A stretch of 64,000 nucleotides of DNA from Albirhodobacter sp042466415 (GCF_042466415.1 NZ_JAXHCH010000002.1:1302001-1366000), one strand, 5' to 3'. Numbered from the stretch's first letter, positions 45,575-53,733 are shown. Translations and numbers: made by a program. Notes: generated from the letters alone by a model not told the origin.

Positions 45575-46423
45575 CTAGACGGCGATCCCGCGACGTCCTG
45601 CAAGATCGGTGAAGAACTGCCACGCGACACGGCCGGACCGCGATCCGCGCGTCGCTTGCCATTCAATCGCCTGCGCGCGCAGATCCTCTGGGTCAACCTG
45701 CACACCGTAAGCCGCACAATACCGATCAATCATTGTGAGGTATTCGTCCTGTGTGCAGGGGTGGAACCCGAGCCAAAGCCCGAACCGATCCGAAAGCGAC
45801 ACCTTCTCCTCAACCGCCTCTGACGGATTGATCGCAGAGGAACGTTCATTCTCGATCATGTCGCGCGGCATCAAGTGACGACGATTGGAGGTCGCGTAGA
45901 GAATGACATTCGACGGGCGCCCCTCAATCCCGCCGTCCAAAACGGCTTTGAGCGATTTGTAATGCTGGTCGTCATGGCTGAACGATAAATCGTCGCAAAA
46001 CAGCACAAATCGCATCGTGGGCGCGTTGCGAAGATGCGCCAAAAGCCGCGCAACCGACGGCAGGTCTTCGCGGGCAAGCTCAACCAATTTCAGGGGTAAG
46101 CCCTCCGCCACGGCCGCAGCATGGGCCGCCTTCACCAGCGAGCTTTTCCCCATCCCGCGCGCGCCCCAAAGCAGCGCGTTATTCGCCGCAGCGCCGCGCG
46201 CGAATTGCAACGTATTTGCCATCAGCGTATCGCGAGCGCGGTCAATACCGTGCAACACCTCGATATCCACGCGCGAGACCTGCGCGATCGGTTCCAGCCT
46301 GTCCGGCCCCGTGTGCCAGATGAATGCATCGGCTTTGGTCAGATCGGGGGTAGGCTCCGGCGCGGGGGACATCCGCTCCAAAGCCTGCGCGATACGGATC
46401 AGCGGGTCGTCAAGCGAACTCAC
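45575..46423 (-). CDS. DUF815 family ATP-binding protein
   Basis: This 282-residue AAA-type ATPase has Walker A GARGMGKS (87-94) and a Walker B-like LFCDDL (142-147), followed by NRRHLMPRDM. DUF815 proteins are widespread in proteobacteria but have no proven role. It starts with GTG overlapping the tatC stop (GTGA), so it is translated together with tatC; this position suggests, but does not prove, a link to Tat translocation. Confidence 0.92.
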   Translation of the reverse strand: MSSLDDPLIRIAQALERMSPAPEPTPDLTKADAFIWHTGPDRLEPIAQVSRVDIEVLHGIDRARDTLMANTLQFARGAAANNALLWGARGMGKSSLVKAAHAAAVAEGLPLKLVELAREDLPSVARLLAHLRNAPTMRFVLFCDDLSFSHDDQHYKSLKAVLDGGIEGRPSNVILYATSNRRHLMPRDMIENERSSAINPSEAVEEKVSLSDRFGLWLGFHPCTQDEYLTMIDRYCAAYGVQVDPEDLRAQAIEWQATRGSRSGRVAWQFFTDLAGRRGIAV

Positions 46424-47286
46424 GGCTTGACCTCCGGATCTTCATCCTCGTCCTCATCCACCCAAGTGCCATCCGCGCGCATCCGCGCCTCGCGGTTGAT
46501 CTCGATACGGCGAACGATCTGGATCGACACCTCATAAAGCCCGTAAACCACAACGAAGAGAATTGCTTGCGAGATGACATCGGGCGGCGTGGCCAGAGCG
46601 GCGAGGACCAAGATGGCCACAACCGCATATTTGCGAACGCTGCCAAGACCACGCGCCGACACCAAGCCTGCCTTGCCCATCAAGGAGAGCAAAACCGGAA
46701 GCTGGAAGCACAGGCCGAACGCCATGATGAATTTGATTGTCAGGCCGAGGTATTCCTCCATCGAGCCTTGGAACAAAATGCCGACGCGCTGCAATTCCTG
46801 CCCCGCCTCAGTCGGGCTAGCGCCATTGGCGACGGGACCCTGTTGGAAGCTGAGGAAGAAGTTAAACGCAAGCGGCAAGATAACGTAATACGCAAAGGCC
46901 GCACCCGCGAGAAACATCAAGGGCGATGCGATCAGGAATGGCAAAAACGCCCCCTTCTCATTGCGGTAAAGGCCCGGCGCGACGAACCGCCAAAGCTGAT
47001 AGGCAATGACGGGGAACGACAACGCGAAACCGCCGAGGAAGGATATATTGATCGCCGTGAAGAAGCCTTCTTGCATCTTGATGAGCGATAGCGCGCAATC
47101 TTGTCCGCGCGTCGCGAGAGCGTCACAGACAGGTTCAGTCAGGAAGAAGAAAGCCGGCTTCCAAAACGTATAGCAAAAGACCATCGCGATGATGAAGGCG
47201 ATCGCCGAATAAATCAGCCGCTGTCGCAATTCGGTGAGATGTTCGATCAACGGCGCGGCGCTATCGTCCATATTTTCGGCGCTCAT
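46420..47286 (-). CDS. tatC: Sec-independent protein translocase TatC
   Basis: This 288-residue inner-membrane protein has six transmembrane segments and is the signal-peptide receptor of the Tat pathway. The conserved N-terminal LIEHLTELRQRLIYS and the mid-protein FGLCFQLPVLLSLMGKAGLVS are diagnostic. The cytoplasmic C-terminus is long and acidic. It overlaps both tatB (ATGA) and the DUF815 gene (GTGA). Confidence 0.97.
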   Translation of the reverse strand: MSAENMDDSAAPLIEHLTELRQRLIYSAIAFIIAMVFCYTFWKPAFFFLTEPVCDALATRGQDCALSLIKMQEGFFTAINISFLGGFALSFPVIAYQLWRFVAPGLYRNEKGAFLPFLIASPLMFLAGAAFAYYVILPLAFNFFLSFQQGPVANGASPTEAGQELQRVGILFQGSMEEYLGLTIKFIMAFGLCFQLPVLLSLMGKAGLVSARGLGSVRKYAVVAILVLAALATPPDVISQAILFVVVYGLYEVSIQIVRRIEINREARMRADGTWVDEDEDEDPEVKP

Positions 47287-47927
47287 TCTTTATCCCCAGA
47301 GGTCTTGGCCGCTGCTTTGGCAGAGGCTTTCGCGGATGGTTTTGCGGCCGCTTTCGCGCCGCTCTTGGTCGCGGCTTTTCCGGTGGGCTTAGCGGATGAC
47401 TTGGCCGAGGGCTTGATGGAGGCTTTGCCGGCCGCTTTCGGTGTGCTTGTCTCGGACGTCTTGGCCGCCTTGGGGGCCGCAGCTTTCACGGTGTCGGTCT
47501 TGGTCGCGGCGGCGGTCGGTTCGGGCGCGCTCGACGCAGCGTCCGCCGCATCCGCAGCGGCCTCATCCGCGATGGGTGGGGGCTTTGGCGCATCCGGATC
47601 AGGCTGAAGCGTGGGCGCCCCCGCTGGCGGCTTCAAACCTGACGGGAGTTTCGGCTCCCATTTCTCGAAATTGGAGGCAACCGTCTCGAGCTTGTCGAGA
47701 CCCAAGGATTTCTTCGAGGTCAAATCCTTGAAATCTTTGGCAGCGTCCCGCATTCCGCTGGTATCGGCGGCGTCTTCCATGGCGCGCGAAAACTCCCGCG
47801 CCATCGACCGCGCCTTGGCGGTGATCCGCCCGAGCGAATGGAACATTCCGGGCAGATCCTTCGGACCCACCACGATCAGCGACACCACGCCAATCACCAA
47901 AAGCTCACTCCAACCGATGTCAAACAT
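47283..47927 (-). CDS. tatB: Sec-independent protein translocase TatB with a long Lys/Ala-rich tail
   Basis: This 214-residue TatB has the family N-terminus (MFDIGWSELLVIGVVSLIVVGPKDLP, with Glu8) and an amphipathic helix to about residue 100. The C-terminal about 60 residues consist almost only of Lys, Ala, Ser, Thr and Pro, arranged as irregular PSAK/AAK-type repeats like histone H1 tails. E. coli TatB (171 residues) has no such tail. The ATG is preceded by GGAACCCC, and the stop overlaps tatC. A terminator-like hairpin separates it from tatA. Confidence 0.93.
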   Translation of the reverse strand: MFDIGWSELLVIGVVSLIVVGPKDLPGMFHSLGRITAKARSMAREFSRAMEDAADTSGMRDAAKDFKDLTSKKSLGLDKLETVASNFEKWEPKLPSGLKPPAGAPTLQPDPDAPKPPPIADEAAADAADAASSAPEPTAAATKTDTVKAAAPKAAKTSETSTPKAAGKASIKPSAKSSAKPTGKAATKSGAKAAAKPSAKASAKAAAKTSGDKE

Positions 47928-48006
47928 GGGGTTCCGTCCTCAGACGCGCATAGCGTCAACAGCCTGAAACGCGCCGCCGCGCGTCGATGGAAACAAAGAA
48001 TTCAGG

Positions 48007-48037
48007 AAAACAAAGGGTCCGGTATCGCACCGGACCC
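48007..48037 (-). terminator. Terminator-like hairpin between tatA and tatB
   Basis: Immediately after the tatA stop a perfect 9-bp GC-rich stem (48029-48037 with 48015-48023) with a 5-base loop is followed on the minus strand by TTTGTTTT. Read-through of a leaky terminator here would make TatA more abundant than TatB and TatC, which matches the known excess of TatA in characterised systems. Confidence 0.7.
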
Positions 48038-48044
48038 GATACCG

Positions 48045-48260
48045 TCAGGCTTTGTCTTTTTCTGCTGCGGGGGTGACGTCTTGCGCTTTCGTTGCGCTGC
48101 CGTCTTCGATCTCGTCATTGGTCTCTTTCACGCCTTTTTTGAAAGCGGTGATTCCCTTGCCGACTTCCCCCATGAGAGACGAAATCTTGCCGCGCCCAAA
48201 GAGCACGAGTACCACGACGGCGATCAGAAGAAGGCCAGGAAGGCCGATATTGTTCAGCAT
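48045..48260 (-). CDS. tatA: Sec-independent protein translocase TatA
   Basis: This 71-residue protein has an N-terminal transmembrane segment (PGLLLIAVVVLVLFG), the hinge FGRGK and an amphipathic helix (ISSLMGEVGKGITAFKKGV), followed by a charged tail. It is the pore- or patch-forming subunit of Tat. GGAGTGG precedes the ATG. It is the first gene of tatA-tatB-tatC-DUF815. Confidence 0.96.
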   Translation of the reverse strand: MLNNIGLPGLLLIAVVVLVLFGRGKISSLMGEVGKGITAFKKGVKETNDEIEDGSATKAQDVTPAAEKDKA

Positions 48261-48370
48261 TGTCCACTCCAGAAACGCGCATAGCCGCCCTGCGCGGGCC
48301 AGCGCTCTACATTCCGTCTAACAAGTAAGCGTGTCTGCGCCGCATTCAAAGCCCGATTCGACGAGATCAC

Positions 48371-48392
48371 GGGAAATTTGCGCTAATTTCCC
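48371..48392. promoter_or_regulatory. 22-bp perfect inverted repeat between tatA and marC
   Basis: GGGAAATT-N6-AATTTCCC is a perfect 8-bp-arm inverted repeat, 110 bases upstream of tatA and 143 bases upstream of marC. No T-run follows, so an operator is more likely than a terminator. The regulator is unknown. The rest of this 275-base divergent gap shows nothing else I recognise. Confidence 0.55.
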
Positions 48393-48535
48393 TCGGAAAA
48401 CCGAGAAAACCACCGCTCGCCCCTATGGCGAGGCTTCCGATTGCACGGTAGTGTAGCGCCGCAAACTTCACGATACGCAGGGCGTCGCTTTGCGCGATCC
48501 CCCGCTTCTCCGAGTGACACAAAAGGCGACGACCC

Positions 48536-49165
48536 ATGGATTTAGCAAGCTTCGTCACCGCTTTTGCGACGCTTTTCGTGATCGTTGATCCGATTGGTCT
48601 CGCGCCGATTTTCGTGGCGCTCACGCAGGGGATGAAGGCCCAAGAACGGCGCAGGATCGGTGTTCGGGCGGTTGTGATTTCCGCGATTGTCCTCTCGATC
48701 TTTACGATTTTCGGGGACGGCCTTTTGCGCGCCATCGGGATCTCGATGCCCGCGTTCCGCATCGCGGGCGGCGTTTTGTTATTCCTGACCGCGCTCGATA
48801 TGCTATTCCAACGTCGCACCGAGCGCCGCGAGGAGCAAGGCGCGAACGCGGATCACCACGATGACCCTTCGGTCTTCCCGCTCGCGACGCCCCTGATCGC
48901 AGGACCGGGCGCAATCGCGACGATGATTCTGTTGAGCGACAAGGCAGAAGGCATCGCAGGGCAATTCGCGGTGCAAGGCGTGATGCTCCTCGTTCTCGCC
49001 TGCGTGCTGGCCCTGTTTTTCATGGCCAACGGAATTGAGCGCGCCTTGGGCAGAACCGGCACTTTGGTCGTGACACGGCTTTTGGGCATGTTGCTGGCCG
49101 CGCTCGCGATTCAGTTTGTGATCGACGGGTTGATGGGCACAGGGCTTTGGGGCGGTGCGGCCTGA
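48536..49165 (+). CDS. MarC family integral membrane protein
   Basis: This 209-residue protein has about six transmembrane segments and the MarC (UPF0056) hallmarks TLFVIVDPIGLAPIFVALTQG at the N-terminus and PLATPLIAGPGAIATMILL in the middle. The function is unknown; earlier links to antibiotic resistance in E. coli were withdrawn. It is read divergently from tatA. Confidence 0.93.
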   Translation: MDLASFVTAFATLFVIVDPIGLAPIFVALTQGMKAQERRRIGVRAVVISAIVLSIFTIFGDGLLRAIGISMPAFRIAGGVLLFLTALDMLFQRRTERREEQGANADHHDDPSVFPLATPLIAGPGAIATMILLSDKAEGIAGQFAVQGVMLLVLACVLALFFMANGIERALGRTGTLVVTRLLGMLLAALAIQFVIDGLMGTGLWGGAA

Positions 49166-49239
49166 TCGCGCCGCGAGGGTGACAATCCGCCCCCGCGCCC
49201 CTATCTAAAACGCATATCGCCACAAGTGAGAGCGTTCCC

Positions 49240-49821
49240 GTGACCAATGACCAAATCCCGAGCCTGATTTACTTCGTCGTGCTTCTGATCGCATTGGGCG
49301 GCTATGTTGTCGTGGAAGTGGTGCGCTCGCCGGCCCGCGGCACGCGCAATCTTATCGCTTGGGGTCTGATTTTTCTCGCAGTCGCTGCTGGCGCCGCGCT
49401 TTGGGATCAGATGAAGGGCGGGATGCTCTCACCGCAGGCGAGTGTCGCGCAGGGCGGGCGGATCGAAATTCCGATGGCGCGCGACGGCCATTATTATGTG
49501 ACGCCCGAACTAAACGGCGTTCCCGTGCGTTTCATGGTCGACACCGGCGCGAGCGACATCGTGATGAGCGCGCGCGACGCCGAGCGCATCGGGCTCGACC
49601 CGAGCGGCCTCGTCTACGTTGGCCGCGCGCAAACCGCGAATGGCACCGTCGCAATCGCGCCCGTCCGAATCGACCGGTTTGAACTGGGCGAGGATACCGC
49701 GCTCAACATTCGGGCCATGGTGAATGAGGGTGAGATGGGCGGATCGCTTTTGGGCATGGCGTATTTGCAGCGCTTTGCCAAAGTGTCTTTCGAGCAAGGG
49801 CGCTTAATTCTCGAACCTTAG
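49240..49821 (+). CDS. Membrane-anchored retropepsin-like aspartic protease
   Basis: This 193-residue protein has two N-terminal hydrophobic segments (residues 8-27 and 37-55) followed by a retropepsin-like domain with the catalytic motif DTGAS (101-105) and the later GGSLLGMAYLQRF. Such TIGR02281-type proteins probably act as dimers, since each carries one active aspartate. The substrate is unknown. It starts with GTG 75 bases after marC. Confidence 0.88.
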   Translation: MTNDQIPSLIYFVVLLIALGGYVVVEVVRSPARGTRNLIAWGLIFLAVAAGAALWDQMKGGMLSPQASVAQGGRIEIPMARDGHYYVTPELNGVPVRFMVDTGASDIVMSARDAERIGLDPSGLVYVGRAQTANGTVAIAPVRIDRFELGEDTALNIRAMVNEGEMGGSLLGMAYLQRFAKVSFEQGRLILEP

Positions 49822-49959
49822 CCCAACTGCGCAAGCGGTATCGCGCAGCCGTCCCGCGCCTGCGGACGGCAAAACAACCTAAGGTTGCCTTGATTGCGCC
49901 ACATTTACTGACGAGACTTAAAACCTAGACCCTTGGATTCTCGGAAGGATGACCAGACC

Positions 49960-50232
49960 ATGCCCAGCTTCGATATGCTCGCCCTCGCGGTTATCACCGT
50001 CGCAATCGTTGTCGAGGTCTATCATCGCAGTGGCGCAGCCAAGGCGGGGCAGCCCCTAACGCGTGTCGAGGCCAAAGCCATGGCCGAAGCCGGACGCCTT
50101 GCAGAGGAACGCGCATTGGGCGGCCTATCCGAGGGCGTCCACACCTCAGCACCGGCGCCGTTCACCGCCCCTGAAACCCCCATCGTGGCGCGAGAGGTCA
50201 CCGCAAACACCTCGGACCGATCGGCGGCCTAA
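49960..50232 (+). CDS. Small single-pass membrane protein, unknown function
   Basis: This 90-residue product has one hydrophobic stretch at residues 5-20 (LALAVITVAIVVEVYH), then a charged helix (TRVEAKAMAEAGRLAEERALGG) and a Pro/Thr/Ala-rich tail. I recognise no family. ATG 49960 has GGAAGGATG upstream; a TTG nine codons earlier is an alternative. GC-rich codon use like its neighbours supports coding. Confidence 0.55.
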   Translation: MPSFDMLALAVITVAIVVEVYHRSGAAKAGQPLTRVEAKAMAEAGRLAEERALGGLSEGVHTSAPAPFTAPETPIVAREVTANTSDRSAA

Positions 50233-50320
50233 ACACCACCCCCTCCCATTTCGGCGTTTTTTATATTGATCACGGATCGCTGATTTGCGGCGTTTAAAAG
50301 CGCGCGATACGCTGACTTCC

Positions 50321-50809
50321 ATGATGATTGAAAAAGTCGATAAAAATAACATCTGCGCAGATAAAAACGTTTATATCCGCCCGCTCACAGGGTCCGGTCT
50401 CATCCGGCGCAGGTCGGCGCTCGGCGCATTGGCGCTCGCGCTTGGGGCGGTTGTGCTCAAACCCTTGCACGCGGCGGCAGCGCCTCTCGTCACGCCGCCT
50501 GTCATCACGCCCAAGCCCGGCGGCGCCTATCAGGTGATTATGGTGGAACAACGCGGATGTGCGGGCTGCGCCAGTTTCTTGCGGGAGGTCGGCCCGATTT
50601 ACGCGCAAACCGCGCCAGAAATCCCTCTCATCCGCGTCGATATCCATCAAGGCAACTGGCCGGAGGGAATTGTAATCGGCGCGCGCCCCAATGCCACACC
50701 GACATTCCTTGTCCTGCGAGACGGCATTGAAACAAGACGGATTTTCGGATTTTCTGGCAAAAAGAGATTTTGGCAGGCGCTTCAAGACGCCGTTACGCAA
50801 GAGGCATAG
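50321..50809 (+). CDS. Periplasmic thioredoxin-like protein (SoxS type)
   Basis: This 162-residue product has an N-terminal Arg-rich signal (RRRSALGALALALGAVVLKP) that could use the Tat route, then a thioredoxin-like domain with CxxC (CAGC, Cys80 and Cys83 from ATG 50321) and a cis-Pro in NATPTFLVL. The layout resembles SoxS, the periplasmic thioredoxin of sulfur-oxidation loci. The start is unclear: ATG 50321, ATG 50324 or TTG 50285, none with a good ribosome site. It is followed four bases later by an ArsR-type regulator. No other sox gene is in the window. Confidence 0.75.
   Translation: MMIEKVDKNNICADKNVYIRPLTGSGLIRRRSALGALALALGAVVLKPLHAAAAPLVTPPVITPKPGGAYQVIMVEQRGCAGCASFLREVGPIYAQTAPEIPLIRVDIHQGNWPEGIVIGARPNATPTFLVLRDGIETRRIFGFSGKKRFWQALQDAVTQEA
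50351..50362. promoter_or_regulatory. 12-bp perfect palindrome near the SoxS-like start
   Basis: ATCTGCGCAGAT is a perfect palindrome just after the candidate SoxS-like starts, followed by an AAACGTTT core. If translation begins further downstream this is a plausible operator for the adjacent ArsR-type repressor. If it is inside the gene it may be chance. Confidence 0.3.
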
Positions 50810-50813
50810 GCCT

Positions 50814-51191
50814 ATGGACGATCACGATCCACCGATGACCGACCCTGACACGCCGCACGTTTCGGCCTGCTCGCTCAAACCCGAGAAGCTTTTTCCCAAA
50901 AGCGATGTCGCCGAGGGGGCGGCCTTGTTGAAGGCAATGGCGCATAACGGCCGGCTGATGATTTTATGCCAATTGTCGGAGGGCGAAAAATCGGTCTCGG
51001 AACTTGAGCGCCTGGTTGCCTTGCGCCAAGCGGCCGTCAGCCAGCAACTCGCCCGTCTACGGCGCGATGGGCTGGTGGCCACGCGCCGCGAAGGCAAGGT
51101 GATCTTCTACGCAATTGAAGATCCGCGAACCAAACGCCTTCTCGAAACTTTATGCGAAATTTTCAGCGGCCGCGAAGACGGCGCTCACTAA
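50814..51191 (+). CDS. ArsR-family thiol-based regulator (SoxR/SqrR/BigR type)
   Basis: This 125-residue winged-helix repressor has the recognition helix region RQAAVSQQLARLRRDGLV and three cysteines at 19, 52 (RLMILCQL) and 114 (LETLCEIF). Cys52 and Cys114 match the pair that forms a polysulfide bridge in sulfide-responsive SqrR and BigR. No arsenic- or zinc-type metal motif (ELCVCDL) is present. It sits four bases after the thioredoxin-like gene, so autoregulation of the pair is likely. Assignment to the persulfide-sensing group is inference. Confidence 0.8.
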   Translation: MDDHDPPMTDPDTPHVSACSLKPEKLFPKSDVAEGAALLKAMAHNGRLMILCQLSEGEKSVSELERLVALRQAAVSQQLARLRRDGLVATRREGKVIFYAIEDPRTKRLLETLCEIFSGREDGAH

Positions 51192-51317
51192 CTCCCGCGC
51201 TTGCGGCGACCACATGGCGCGTGAATGTGACACGCGCCCCCTCTGCGCGCGCAACGCCCCCTTTTCTGCTGAGGCGCAATCGGCTAAACCCTGCGCAATC
51301 ATTAGATGAGGTTTCCT

Positions 51318-52610
51318 ATGCACGACATCCGCGCCATCCGCGAAAACCCCGCCCTGCTTGACGCCGCGCTCGCACGCCGCTCAGCTGCGCCGATGTCGGC
51401 CACCGTGCTGGCACTGGACGAGGCGCGCCGCGCCCTGATCCATGCGGCCGAAACGGCCCAAGCAGAGCAAAACGCCGCCTCCAAACTGGTCGGCGCCGCA
51501 AAAGCCTCCGGCGACGACGCCGAGTTTGAGCACCTGCGCGCTTTGGTGGCCGAGAAGAAAGCCGCGATCGCGTCTATGAAAGCCGAAGCGGACGCGAAGG
51601 ATGCGGAGCTTCAAGACTTGCTCATGACGTTGCCCAACATCCCCGCGTCTGATGTTCCCGACGGCACGGATGAGGCCCACAATGTCGAGATCAAAACTTG
51701 GGGGCAGCCGCGTGAGCTGGCCTTCGCGCCCAAAGAGCATTACGAAATTCCCGCCGTGAAAAGCGGAATGGATTTCGAGACGGCTGCGAAACTTTCGGGC
51801 GCGCGCTTTGTCGTGCTGTCGGGCGCGGTCGCGCGCGTTCAACGCGCCTTGGCGCAATTCATGCTCGATACGCATATCGACAAACACGACCTAACCGAAA
51901 TGTGGACTCCCGTTCTGGTCAAAACCGATATGATGGTCGGCACGGGCCAATTGCCGAAATTCGGTGAGGACAGCTATCAAACCACGAACGGCTGGTGGCT
52001 TGTTCCCACGGCAGAAGTGCCGCTGACCAACACCGTTAACGGGGAGACGTTGGACGAAAGCGCCCTGCCCAAGCGGATGGTCGCCCATACCCAATGCTTC
52101 CGCTCGGAGGCAGGCTCGGCGGGGCGCGATACCGCCGGAATGCTGCGCCAGCATCAATTCGAGAAGGTGGAGATGGTATCCATCACCCATCCCGACACCT
52201 CGGAGGCGGAACATAACCGGATGACCGCCTGCGCCGAAGCCATTTTGGAAGGTCTCGGCCTGCCTTATCGCACGATCGTTTTGTGCGCGGGCGATATGGG
52301 CTTTGGCGCGATCAAAACCCACGATCTGGAAGTTTGGCTGCCCGGCCAAGGCACCTACCGCGAAATTTCATCCGTATCCAATTGCGGGGACTTCCAAGCG
52401 CGCCGCATGAATGCTCGTTTCAAACCGGCCGGCGGCGGCAAACCAGAATTCGTTCACACGCTGAACGGGTCGGGCCTCGCCGTCGGGCGTTGCTTGATCG
52501 CAGTGCTCGAAAACGGTCAGGAAGAAGACGGATCGGTCACGCTGCCATCCGCGCTGCACCCGTATCTGGGCGGCAAGACCCGCCTCACCGCAGAAGGCAA
52601 GCTCGCTTAA
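51318..52610 (+). CDS. serS: Serine--tRNA ligase
   Basis: This 430-residue class II synthetase has an N-terminal coiled-coil arm (about residues 30-105) and a catalytic core with motif 2 (CFRSEAGSAGRDTAGMLRQHQF) and motif 3 (GSGLAVGRCLIAVLEN). ATG 51318 has GAGG at eight bases; the four codons upstream are not needed. In many alphaproteobacteria serS is next to surE; here it is about 8 kb from surE with tat and marC between. Confidence 0.97.
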   Translation: MHDIRAIRENPALLDAALARRSAAPMSATVLALDEARRALIHAAETAQAEQNAASKLVGAAKASGDDAEFEHLRALVAEKKAAIASMKAEADAKDAELQDLLMTLPNIPASDVPDGTDEAHNVEIKTWGQPRELAFAPKEHYEIPAVKSGMDFETAAKLSGARFVVLSGAVARVQRALAQFMLDTHIDKHDLTEMWTPVLVKTDMMVGTGQLPKFGEDSYQTTNGWWLVPTAEVPLTNTVNGETLDESALPKRMVAHTQCFRSEAGSAGRDTAGMLRQHQFEKVEMVSITHPDTSEAEHNRMTACAEAILEGLGLPYRTIVLCAGDMGFGAIKTHDLEVWLPGQGTYREISSVSNCGDFQARRMNARFKPAGGGKPEFVHTLNGSGLAVGRCLIAVLENGQEEDGSVTLPSALHPYLGGKTRLTAEGKLA

Positions 52611-52620
52611 ATAAGACGGT

Positions 52621-52658
52621 CGGCGCGCGCCAGCCGGTGCGCGCCGTTCCGGTTTTTT
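52621..52658 (+). terminator. Intrinsic terminator after serS
   Basis: A GC-rich 8-bp stem (52621-52628 with 52639-52646) is followed after TTCCGG by a run of six T. It is 10 bases after the serS stop. Confidence 0.75.
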
Positions 52659-52911
52659 GGCTCACGTCCGATGACAGCGGCAGAAAATGGCCCATATACC
52701 GGTATCGGCAAGGTCCAGATCCTTGAACTTCGATGCGTTTACGTCACCGACGCCCCAGCAAAAAAATAATTAATTTGAATTTTGAGGGAACCATCGGCCG
52801 ACACAAGCGTTAGTCACAGGGTATTTTTTCCCATCATCATGCGCGGCCCAGATCCCATTCAGAAATCTTGCTGACGCAATAGACCGAGACTTGAAGAGAC
52901 AGGCACTGATA

Positions 52912-53655
52912 ATGACCAAAACCACCGACGCGAAACACGCGCCACGCACCGGCCAGAACCTGCGGGCGTGGGGTCTCTTGCTCGTCACGTCCCTGTTCGT
53001 AATTGCGCCAATTTTTGCCACGTCCTTCCGCGGCTATGCGCAGGAAGATTTTCCCAACTCGATCGTTGATCTCCCCGGTCAGCCCGCTGGATGGGCCTTC
53101 TCAATCTGGAGCGTGATCTACGTTGGCCTCATCGTGTCGGCCATTTACGGCGTATTCAAAGCAGCCAATGATGACGCGTGGGACCGCATTCGTGTGCCGA
53201 TGATCCTGTCGGTCGGGTTGGGGGTGACGTGGCTCGAAGTGGCGCAATCCGCGCCCGTTTGGGCCACGGTGCAGATTTTCGCGATGGCGGGCACGGCGAT
53301 TTGGGCTGTGCTGCGATTGCCAATCGAGCGCCGCGCCCTTCTCGATGAGCCGATCGGCCTCTACGCTGGATGGGTGACGGCGGCGGCGGGCGTCTCGCTT
53401 TGCGTCGTTCTTACAGGATACGGGGTCATGAAGCCTGATGCGGCGGCGATCTTCTGCCTTCTGTTGATCTGCGTTGTCGCGGTCGTGGTCATCTCCTTCA
53501 GCCACACGCCGCGTGGATATCCGCTGGCGGTGTCTTGGGCATTCTTCGGCGTGTTGATGGCCAATATTGACAACGGGATGATGATCCCGAGCCTCGCAGG
53601 TTTGGCCATTTCCGCGATTGCGCTTGTGGCTCTGACGGGGCGCAACGCGCGATAA
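52912..53655 (+). CDS. TspO/MBR-related tryptophan-rich membrane protein
   Basis: This 247-residue membrane protein has about seven hydrophobic segments. It carries the TspO-like stretch PAGWAFSIWSVIYVGLIVSA and many tryptophans at membrane edges (GVTWLEV, AGWVTAA). TspO proteins bind tetrapyrroles and tune their use; the classical form is only about 160 residues, so this longer version belongs to the distant branch annotated as tryptophan-rich sensory protein. ATG 52912 was chosen over TTG 52891. Confidence 0.7.
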   Translation: MTKTTDAKHAPRTGQNLRAWGLLLVTSLFVIAPIFATSFRGYAQEDFPNSIVDLPGQPAGWAFSIWSVIYVGLIVSAIYGVFKAANDDAWDRIRVPMILSVGLGVTWLEVAQSAPVWATVQIFAMAGTAIWAVLRLPIERRALLDEPIGLYAGWVTAAAGVSLCVVLTGYGVMKPDAAAIFCLLLICVVAVVVISFSHTPRGYPLAVSWAFFGVLMANIDNGMMIPSLAGLAISAIALVALTGRNAR

Positions 53656-53714
53656 GGCCCTCGCCCGCACATTTGCTGCGCGCTCAAAAACCTTTCAAAC
53701 CTGAAAATCCTTGT

Positions 53715-53733
53715 CTCGCCTCTTGCAGGCGAG
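53715..53733. other. Small hairpin in the TspO-MFS interval
   Basis: CTCGCC-N7-GGCGAG can form a 6-bp stem 60 bases after the TspO-like stop. There is no T-run, so it is a weak terminator at best. The remainder of this 259-base gap shows nothing clear. Confidence 0.3.
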
